Source: Gammaproteobacteria bacterium (GTDB taxonomy: Bacteria > Pseudomonadota > Gammaproteobacteria > Arenicellales > JAHEKD01). From it: a DNA stretch of 5,179 nucleotides. Below, piece after piece: positions 1-5,179 of this stretch. Below the pieces are notes generated by a model. It ran no database searches. It saw nothing but the letters and a program-made list of their open reading frames with translations, and was not told the origin of the DNA. The position numbers and the translations under genes are program-made. Within the stretch, counting starts at the first letter, position 1. Each line of letters begins with the position of its first letter. The stretch lies in contig JAHEKD010000228.1 of assembly GCA_024638545.1 (NCBI GenBank), positions 1-5,179 on the forward strand, read 5' to 3'.

Positions 1-1
1 A

Positions 2-466
2 TAGCAATTTCAGCGGATAGTGTCTAAAGTAAGTTGCCGCTATTTCCGGGAACAGGTCCTGATTCCAGCTGATTAATCGACATTTTTTGAATTTTTTTAT
101 CAGCACGCCGATAACCAGCAGCAGTGGCGGATCGGTTTTGCAAACAAGAATATCTGAAGCATTGACAACTTTAAATAGTTCGACGCTCAGGATTACATAA
201 AAACGAACAAGGTCGATTAACCGACCAAAATAGTGTGTACGGCTGTAACGGGTGCTGCCCGCGCGAATAATTTCAACGCCCCTAATCTGCTCTGCTTCTG
301 GAAATATCACTTCGGTATTATCATAGGCCGAACGACTCGTTAGAACAGTGATTGTCATGCCCTTTTCCGCGAGGTCAAAAACCAGTTCACTCAGTATCTG
401 CGAGGTTGCGGATATGTCCGGATAAAAGAATCGGTTTACGAAAATTATCCGCTTGCTGTTTTTCAT
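2..466 (-). CDS. Family-4 glycosyltransferase, WbuB/WcaI-like, N-terminal part (runs off left edge)
   Basis: This is the N-terminal 155 residues of a cytoplasmic or membrane-associated GT-B glycosyltransferase that would transfer a sugar from a nucleotide-sugar donor to a lipid-linked polysaccharide intermediate. The protein starts MKNSKRIIFVNRFFYPD. This beta strand, followed by the loop SATSQILSELVFDLAEKG (residues 19-36), is the usual acceptor-domain opening of GT4 enzymes. KTDPPLLL at residues 110-117 and WNQDLFPE at 134-141 match the (T/S)xPPLL and QDLxPE signatures seen in WbuB/WcaI-type enzymes of polysaccharide loci. The donor-binding half with its E-x7-E motif lies beyond the window. 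The ATG at 466-464 is 7 nt after the carbamoyltransferase stop, with no good Shine-Dalgarno sequence, so coupled translation is likely. The specific sugar cannot be inferred. Family assignment is confident; the WbuB-like subgroup is from memory of motifs. Confidence 0.88.
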   Translation of the reverse strand, partial: MKNSKRIIFVNRFFYPDISATSQILSELVFDLAEKGMTITVLTSRSAYDNTEVIFPEAEQIRGVEIIRAGSTRYSRTHYFGRLIDLVRFYVILSVELFKVVNASDILVCKTDPPLLLVIGVLIKKFKKCRLISWNQDLFPEIAATYFRHYPLKLL

Positions 467-473
467 GATCTGT

Positions 474-2228
474 TTATATCTGACTACGGCATATTAAATG
501 ATGCCCCAACACCAAAAGGTCCATTTTTGTTCTTAAAAAACATTCAATTGCCTCCTCAGGGTAACAGACTATTGGTTCATTCTCATTAAACGATGTATTG
601 AGTAATATCGGCACGCCGGTGATTTCATAAAATTTACTTATCAACTTGTGGAACATAGCGTTTGAATTCTGGCTGACGGTTTGCAGACGACCGCTGCCGT
701 CAACATGGGTGACTGCCGGAATTAATGACCGTTTTTGGCTGTTGATCATGAACACCTGCCCCATAAAGGGCACCTCGCTTCTGTGGTCAAACCACTGATC
801 AACATGTTCAACCAGTATTGAAGGTGCAAATGGACGAAACGATTCACGGCGTTTGATTTTCAAATTGAGCAGTTCCTGCATATCGTTACGCCGAGGGTCA
901 GCCAGAATCGAACGATTGCCTAATGCGCGAGGCCCCCATTCCGCCCTGCCCTGAAACCACCCTATCACATTTCCCATTGAAATTGCCCGTGCAACCTTTT
1001 CACATAAAATTGTGCTGTCTGACACGCTCATCAGTTCACAGTCACGTTTATCAAACTGCTTTTTATATCGGGCAATGCTGTCCACATACGCATCTTCGGA
1101 GCAGGATGGTCCCCAGTAGGCATGTGGCATCTGTAATTTATCCCGGATTGCGCCATTTTCGATGGCGACACTGAAGGCTGCACCAATTGCACCACCGGCG
1201 TCCCCTGCTGCCGGCGGTATATAAACGTTATCAAATGCTGTATGTGATGCAAGTTTCCCATTTGCCAGGGAATTCATCGCACAACCACCCGCCAGCGCAA
1301 GGTTGCCTGTCTTGTATTTATCAAATAGTCGATTACACAGATTGAAAAAAGCACGTTCATATACGATCTGAGCCGAGCAGGCAATATCCTTGTGAAATTG
1401 TTCAATTGGTTCGCTGGCGTGGCGCGGCGTTCCCAGGGCAGAAACTAGTTTTTCACTATAAAAGTCACTGCAAACCGGTGAACCTGATTCAAAGCCGTAG
1501 GTTGACTGCGCGGTATGGTGAAGAAAATATTCAAGATCGAGCGTATATTTCCCGGATTCCCTGTAAAGACACAGACGCTGTAACTGTTCAACGTATACCG
1601 GATTACCAAAAGCTGCCATTCCCATGACCTTATACTCATCGCCATAATGTTTAAATCCAAGGTATTGAGTAATTGACTGATAAAAGATACCAAGTGAATG
1701 TGGATAGTGGACATAGCCGTCAATCGATAGTTGATTACCGTGCGCCAGCCCCCACGCGGAACTTGAAAAATCACCAAAACCATCCACAGATAGAACACAG
1801 GCATTATTAAAATTACTGGCGAAATAAGCTGAGGCCAAATGCGCTCGATGGTGCTCGATCCTGATAAATTTTGAGCTTACGTCTTCACCCGGAAAATGAA
1901 TCTCAAAATCCTTTTTTGCATTTAACCTCGCGCGAGTATTACTTATTCTGGATTTAACGAATTCAGGGGACCGCTGATTCTTTAGCGTGTAGGCGATTTT
2001 TTTAGGCAAATTAGCATAAGGATTTGAATTAAATGCTATAACATCAACATCAGCCAGCGTGAGCTTTGCAGAATCAAGACAGGCATTGATTGCCAGACCT
2101 GGAAAGCCGGCCCAGTGTTTAATGCGATTCAACCGCTCTTCCTCAACAGCAAATACCAGTTCTCCGTTTTTTATGATACAGGCTGCCGCATCTGCATGAT
2201 AGGCATTTATTCCAAGGATATTAAGCAT
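474..2228 (-). CDS. NodU/CmcH-family O-carbamoyltransferase
   Basis: A 584-residue enzyme, full length for this family, which transfers a carbamoyl group from carbamoyl phosphate, through a carbamoyl-adenylate, to a hydroxyl of a sugar or natural product. The N-terminal Kae1-like domain starts MLNILGINAYHADAAA and shows FAVEEERLNRIKHW at 26-39. Its metal/nucleotide residues are visible: H126-x3-H130 in EHHRAHLASAYFAS, D149 in SVDGFGD, and D343 in AGDAGGAIGA. KVMGMAAFGNP (200-210) and ALAGGCAMNSLANGKL (311-326) are further family blocks. The C-terminal domain has GWFQGRAEWGPRALGNRS (423-440), ILADPR, FRPFAPSIL (464-472) and LLNTSFNENEPIV (542-554). By homology with TobZ, the H-x3-H and the two aspartates bind the metal. 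The start overlaps the preceding glycosyltransferase's stop by 8 nt with no Shine-Dalgarno sequence, which points to translational coupling. Setting among polysaccharide genes suggests the substrate is a sugar of the polymer rather than a Nod factor; this is inference, as no nodABC genes are seen. Confidence 0.95.
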   Translation of the reverse strand: MLNILGINAYHADAAACIIKNGELVFAVEEERLNRIKHWAGFPGLAINACLDSAKLTLADVDVIAFNSNPYANLPKKIAYTLKNQRSPEFVKSRISNTRARLNAKKDFEIHFPGEDVSSKFIRIEHHRAHLASAYFASNFNNACVLSVDGFGDFSSSAWGLAHGNQLSIDGYVHYPHSLGIFYQSITQYLGFKHYGDEYKVMGMAAFGNPVYVEQLQRLCLYRESGKYTLDLEYFLHHTAQSTYGFESGSPVCSDFYSEKLVSALGTPRHASEPIEQFHKDIACSAQIVYERAFFNLCNRLFDKYKTGNLALAGGCAMNSLANGKLASHTAFDNVYIPPAAGDAGGAIGAAFSVAIENGAIRDKLQMPHAYWGPSCSEDAYVDSIARYKKQFDKRDCELMSVSDSTILCEKVARAISMGNVIGWFQGRAEWGPRALGNRSILADPRRNDMQELLNLKIKRRESFRPFAPSILVEHVDQWFDHRSEVPFMGQVFMINSQKRSLIPAVTHVDGSGRLQTVSQNSNAMFHKLISKFYEITGVPILLNTSFNENEPIVCYPEEAIECFLRTKMDLLVLGHHLICRSQI

Positions 2229-3384
2229 TAGCAGAAATAACGTTTTGATATGCAGTGCTCATACGGCGGGCAATTTTTGCCCATAAAAAATTTTGCCGAA
2301 TTTCGCTGATACCGTTGACTGACATTTGACGTGCCAGAGCAGGATTGTTCCTGATTTTCTTGACGCATGATGCAATTGATCCGGGTTTCCCGTTGGTAAT
2401 TAATCCGGCCTGTGCCTGCATGACAACGCTACTGGCGCCCACCTCAGGCGTAACAATAACCGGACATCCCATGGCCATTGCCTCGATGACGGTATTGCCA
2501 AAATTTTCAGATTTTGAAGGTAACAGCATCGCATCAGAGTTCAGGTAAAGCTTTTTTTTCTGGACAGGATCAACTTCACCGGTAAAATTAATCGTGATTT
2601 TCTCATCTTTATCTAAACCCAGCTCTGTAATCAGCTTTTCCAGTGTTAACCTGTAACCATCTTCGTCGTTTCCGGCTATGACGACATTGATCTCGAAATC
2701 GATGAACTTTAATGATTCGATGATTCTGTCAATTTGTTTTTTCCAGTTAACCCTTCCGAGGAATAACAGCTGAAACCGGTTAGTACGTGTGGATTTCAAA
2801 TCATTTTCAAAAAGCGCTTCCGAAACGCCGTTTGGTATAATTACCCTGCCAGGAAAGGCATAGCTAAACTTGTCCAGCTCTCGAGATTCTCTATCAGAGG
2901 TAAGATGTATAAGACTGGCACTTTCAATTGTTTTCCTCTCAATCATCGCAAGCCAGGCTTTTTTGATCAGGCTTGATTTCGATTTTATCAAGCTTTTCTC
3001 GAGCATTCCTCTTGGTGAGAGCACATATGGGATATGGTGCCGTTTGGCTATTCTGGCAGCGATATTGGTCGGATATAAAAAAATAGAATGCAGATGCAGC
3101 AAATCAAAATCGCGAATATTGTTCCTAAGCGCCCTTTCAAGCCCGGTACTGTAATATATACGCCTTAAGTATTTCGATTCAAAATAAACGACTTGCACAT
3201 TATCCTTAAGATATACCCGCCCATGTTCAACATCACTGTTTTTTAATCCATCAACGCTGGTGGTATAGACACTAACAGACATGCCGTCGGCTGCCAATGC
3301 GGAACATAATCCATGTACAGAGTATATAGGCCCCCCGTAACGAGTTGCAGGCAAGTACGTCGGAACCACATGGAGTATTTTCAT
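2221..3384 (-). CDS. Family-4 glycosyltransferase (GT-B fold)
   Basis: A 387-residue complete GT4 glycosyltransferase, a typical length, expected at the cytoplasmic face of the inner membrane where it adds a sugar to the growing repeat unit. The N-terminal acceptor domain begins MKILHVVPTYLPATRYGGP, with the glycine-rich loop RYGGPIYSVHGLCSALAADG at 15-34, and has DLLHLHSIF at 94-102 and PYVLSPRGMLEKSL at 119-132. The donor domain begins near RFQLLFLGRVNWKKQ (203-216). The nucleotide-sugar site is the E-x7-E motif E293...E301 in SENFGNTVIEAMAMGCPVI, followed by TPEVGASSVV (312-321). The ATG at 3384-3382 follows the polymerase stop by 19 nt; I see no Shine-Dalgarno sequence in that gap. The stop codon overlaps the carbamoyltransferase start by 8 nt. 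Donor sugar and linkage are unknown. The second family-4 enzyme in this operon at the left edge is not a close duplicate: their visible N-terminal motifs differ. Confidence 0.94.
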   Translation of the reverse strand: MKILHVVPTYLPATRYGGPIYSVHGLCSALAADGMSVSVYTTSVDGLKNSDVEHGRVYLKDNVQVVYFESKYLRRIYYSTGLERALRNNIRDFDLLHLHSIFLYPTNIAARIAKRHHIPYVLSPRGMLEKSLIKSKSSLIKKAWLAMIERKTIESASLIHLTSDRESRELDKFSYAFPGRVIIPNGVSEALFENDLKSTRTNRFQLLFLGRVNWKKQIDRIIESLKFIDFEINVVIAGNDEDGYRLTLEKLITELGLDKDEKITINFTGEVDPVQKKKLYLNSDAMLLPSKSENFGNTVIEAMAMGCPVIVTPEVGASSVVMQAQAGLITNGKPGSIASCVKKIRNNPALARQMSVNGISEIRQNFLWAKIARRMSTAYQNVISANA

Positions 3385-3403
3385 AATACGAACGACGTTA
3401 ACT

Positions 3404-4780
3404 CTAGATAGGTCTTGAAGACAGGGAATAATAAAATATTTTTGGCAAATCGAGAATGCAGCCCAGGATTAATCCCAGAATCATCAATACGAACAGATCA
3501 TTATAGGCTTGTGCAGCGTTAAAATAATTAATGGCGTTGGCGAATAAAAAAGCAACCAGGGCCCGTTGAAAGAAACTCAAACGTTCATCATGCTCCTGAA
3601 TTATACGATTTGTAGTCACAATATGCCCGCTGACTACTGCTGCTGTTGCGATCAAAATAATAAATCCTATCAAACCCAGTTCATTGCCCAGTCGGCCCAG
3701 ACCAGTTTCAGCATTCCAGTTTGAAACAATTTCTTCATAACCTACCAGGCCCTGGCCGGTCGAACCAATACCTGTTCCGATGACGCTCATTCTCTGAAGG
3801 GTATACTCGAAAGCGTTAACCGTGAGTATTAACCTGTCAAATGAATCTCCCAGCAGCGTAAATACTCTGGACAGATAATCACTTGCAAATGACAGCAGCA
3901 GTATTTTCTGCTGAAATGTGAAATATAGTGAGACGGCTATAACAAGAAGCAGGCAAACGGCTAAAAGCACAAAACTCTTCTGCTTGCCTTTCGCCTCATA
4001 AACAACGATCAGTAACAAGGTTAAACAAAAAATTGCAAATAATGCATACATTTTCCTGCGACCGGTAAATATCCCGGTCAACAGGCACAGCACCGTCAGC
4101 GATGTAAAAATGACTTTCGTAAATAAGCGCCTTGATTGTATTGCTAAAATAAGACTAAAACAGGCTCCGGATGCCAGGTGCCATGCCGCCAGTTCTGATG
4201 TCCTTACAACGCCTGCATGTACCTGCAGGTAATTTCGGATCGAGTGTTCATAAATATCGATACCGCCACCTATTTCTTCAAATATTTTTAATTCATACCC
4301 AAACACTGACAACCATATTGATATAATGACGACGGCTATACATACAAGATAAAAAGTAACGAAGTTATTGATGTGCCGGTACTTATCAAACACCATGTTT
4401 GCATAGACGGCCGATAACACAGGTGAAAAGTAAATGGAAATACCCAGTAAAGCAATCATGATGTTGCCATAACTGAAAAAACTGAAAACCGAGGAGAATA
4501 AAATATAGCCAATGTACATGAGCAGGCAAAATTCAAGCCTTGGATTCTCCAGTGTAATATGCCGAATTCGCCAATTGTTATTTACTGCAACAGAAAGTCC
4601 CAGGCAAATCGAAAACACAACGATCACAATTACTGAAAAGTACACAGGCTGCTCCGGCATTATTTTTCGAATTGGGTCCTGGAGGAACCCGGCAAGAATA
4701 ATGAGGTATATTCCCCAGCGCCAATTGACGAGCAGAACTGTCATGACTATAAAAAAAACGATGGCGATAGTTATCAACAT
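3404..4780 (-). CDS. Wzy/O-antigen-ligase-type polysaccharide polymerase, multi-pass membrane protein
   Basis: A 458-residue, very hydrophobic protein with roughly 11-13 membrane segments, for example near residues 2-19, 46-64, 84-104, 107-130, 139-161, 224-240, 245-262, 269-288, 366-388 and 428-445. The layout fits the O-antigen ligase/polymerase (Wzy_C, PF04932) superfamily: a helix-rich N-terminal half, then TGRRKMYALFAIF (239-251), then a large loop at about 289-365 containing GTGIGSTGQGLVGY (335-348) and ETGLGRLGNELGLIGF (358-373). QDPIRKIMPEQPVYF (34-48) resembles an N-terminal signature I recall from polymerases of exopolysaccharide loci. It would join lipid-linked repeat units at the periplasmic side of the inner membrane. 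A ligase role cannot be excluded, because the superfamily does both. The ATG at 4780-4778 is supported by AGGA at 4793-4790 and by a 7-nt overlap with the stop of the preceding frame. The downstream glycosyltransferase begins 19 nt after its TAG stop. Confidence 0.87.
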   Translation of the reverse strand: MLITIAIVFFIVMTVLLVNWRWGIYLIILAGFLQDPIRKIMPEQPVYFSVIVIVVFSICLGLSVAVNNNWRIRHITLENPRLEFCLLMYIGYILFSSVFSFFSYGNIMIALLGISIYFSPVLSAVYANMVFDKYRHINNFVTFYLVCIAVVIISIWLSVFGYELKIFEEIGGGIDIYEHSIRNYLQVHAGVVRTSELAAWHLASGACFSLILAIQSRRLFTKVIFTSLTVLCLLTGIFTGRRKMYALFAIFCLTLLLIVVYEAKGKQKSFVLLAVCLLLVIAVSLYFTFQQKILLLSFASDYLSRVFTLLGDSFDRLILTVNAFEYTLQRMSVIGTGIGSTGQGLVGYEEIVSNWNAETGLGRLGNELGLIGFIILIATAAVVSGHIVTTNRIIQEHDERLSFFQRALVAFLFANAINYFNAAQAYNDLFVLMILGLILGCILDLPKIFYYSLSSRPI

Positions 4781-4860
4781 GACTGTATTTCCTGCAGTCT
4801 TTGAATGCGGTCGTAAATAGATATGCGTGATAACTCGTCGATTAATTTTTCAGTGAACTT
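4774..4860 (-). pseudogene. C-terminal remnant of an unrecognised operon gene, cut at a composition break
   Basis: The minus-strand frame ending at TGA 4776-4774 encodes 28 residues after the composition break, from KFTEKLIDELSRIS to IYDRIQRLQEIQSC, an amphipathic and charged helix-like tail. Its stop overlaps the polymerase ATG by 7 nt (ATGTTGA), the usual arrangement of adjacent genes in one operon, and it contains that gene's ribosome binding site. Both points suggest it is the true end of the preceding gene. Upstream of 4860 the frame stays open to 5022, but the added residues are Gly/Arg-rich (for example RERGGQHGGG just before the break), the DNA is far richer in G+C, and no ATG, GTG or TTG occurs before the in-frame TGA at 5025-5023. 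The gene therefore lacks its beginning. I do not recognise the family; a glycosyltransferase, modifying enzyme or chain-length protein would be usual here. Truncation could be biological or an assembly join. Confidence 0.5.
4790..4793 (-). promoter_or_regulatory. Ribosome binding site of the polymerase gene
   Basis: On the minus strand the sequence before the polymerase ATG reads GCAGGAAATACAGTC, so AGGA ends 9 nt before the start codon. It is the clearest Shine-Dalgarno sequence before any start in the operon and lies inside the last codons of the preceding gene. It decides the start at 4780 over later candidates such as the ATG for residue 13. The other three starts in the window have no comparable site. 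Confidence 0.6.
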
Positions 4861-5179
4861 ACCGCCGCCGTGCTGGCCGCCGCGCTCTCGAAAACGTGGT
4901 GACGCTTTTGCGAGACCACTGGCCGCACGAAGGCCGCCATGGGGGAGACCTCCTTCTTGAATCGCGACCGCGCGGTCTCGGAACGGCCATTCGTTCCTTT
5001 CTCCCAGCGGCTGACCACTGCCTCAGCCGGGGAGACCACCTCTCCTTTCAAGAGGCTCTTCTCGAAACCTATTTTGATTTCTCACGCTTTCTCAAACTGG
5101 CGGAAATGGGAGATCGAGAAACGCACGCCCTAACCCTCGGTCCCACCGCCGCAAGATCGCGTCGACAGGGTCTGCGGCT
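4861..5179. other. G+C-rich segment of unknown nature, with short repeats and palindromes
   Basis: These 319 bases are about 62% G+C, against 35% in the 60 bases just to the left. I recognise no gene, RNA or known insertion-sequence end. Visible structure: GAGACC at 4912, 4945 and 5032 and its complement GGTCTC at 4974; a perfect 12-bp palindrome GACCGCGCGGTC at 4966-4977; a hairpin GGAACG/CGTTCC at 4980-4985 and 4992-4997; GGAGA/TCTCC at 5031-5035 and 5041-5045; and AAGAG-G-CTCTT at 5050-5060. On the minus strand AAGGAGG (4955-4949) lies 8 nt before an ATG at 4940-4938 that opens a 32-codon frame ending at 4842. On the plus strand one frame is open from 4857 to the window edge, about 107 codons, without a convincing start. 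It may be the end of an inserted or repeated element, a rearranged neighbour, or a misjoined contig. Only one boundary is in view. Confidence 0.5.

Noticed and set aside
923..1804. Several overlapping ORFs of 73-119 codons in both strands
   Set aside because: All are shadows of the carbamoyltransferase, whose conserved blocks span this whole stretch in a single frame.
2551..2558. Eight-base homopolymer run in the glycosyltransferase, with another at 4751-4758 in the polymerase, as phase-variation sites
   Set aside because: Both genes are in frame through the runs. The runs encode ordinary Lys or Phe codons, are shorter than typical phase-variable tracts, and are common at this base composition.
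2870..3154. Plus-strand ORF of 94 codons with a hydrophobic stretch
   Set aside because: It lies wholly antisense to the family-4 glycosyltransferase, whose motifs are intact. The hydrophobic residues arise from the complementary strand, and there is no ribosome binding site or family resemblance.
4512..4820. Plus-strand ORF of 102 codons over the polymerase start
   Set aside because: Antisense to the membrane polymerase and the preceding gene tail; Arg/Thr/Ile-rich composition with no recognisable motif.
4825..4860. Possible minus-strand promoter, TTCACT and TTATCA spaced 18 nt
   Set aside because: Both hexamers are poor matches to the sigma-70 consensus and lie within codons of the operon gene tail. 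A chance match in A+T-rich DNA is likely.
4912..5037. CRISPR array
   Set aside because: The repeated unit is only about 6-10 bases, unevenly spaced, and one copy is inverted, unlike CRISPR repeats.
4861..5179. Insertion-sequence end with a known transposase
   Set aside because: I see no recognisable transposase motif or known terminal inverted repeat, and only one boundary is in view, so a named insertion sequence cannot be supported.

Overview
The window reads as part of a bacterial cell-surface polysaccharide (exopolysaccharide, capsule or O-antigen) biosynthesis operon. All supported genes lie on the minus strand, so the operon runs from right to left. In transcription order the order is: the last 28 codons of an unrecognised gene, a Wzy/O-antigen-ligase-type membrane polymerase, a family-4 glycosyltransferase, a NodU/CmcH-family O-carbamoyltransferase, and the N-terminal 155 residues of a second family-4 glycosyltransferase that runs off the left edge. 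Gene spacing is tight: a 7-nt overlap, a 19-nt gap, an 8-nt overlap and a 7-nt gap. No promoter or terminator was found inside the array, so it is most simply one transcript with translational coupling.

The genes fit one pathway. The glycosyltransferases would build a repeat unit on a lipid carrier at the cytoplasmic face, the carbamoyltransferase would put carbamoyl groups on sugar hydroxyls, and the polymerase would join units in the inner membrane. Gene content and codon style suggest a Gram-negative bacterium, probably a proteobacterium. The sequence alone does not fix genus or polymer. Translations look intact, with the expected family motifs.

The unusual part is the right end. At about position 4860 the base composition jumps from 35% G+C (4801-4860) to about 62% (4861-5179), and the first 120 bases after the break are about 68% G+C. 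The gene that should precede the polymerase is recognisable only up to this point; its frame continues without a stop to 5022 but has no ATG, GTG or TTG start. The 319 bases to the right contain no gene I recognise. They hold repeated GAGACC/GGTCTC hexamers, short palindromes, a small minus-strand ORF with a strong ribosome binding site that runs across the break, and a plus-strand frame open to the window edge. An inserted mobile or repeated element, a rearrangement, or an assembly chimera would each explain this; the window alone cannot separate them.
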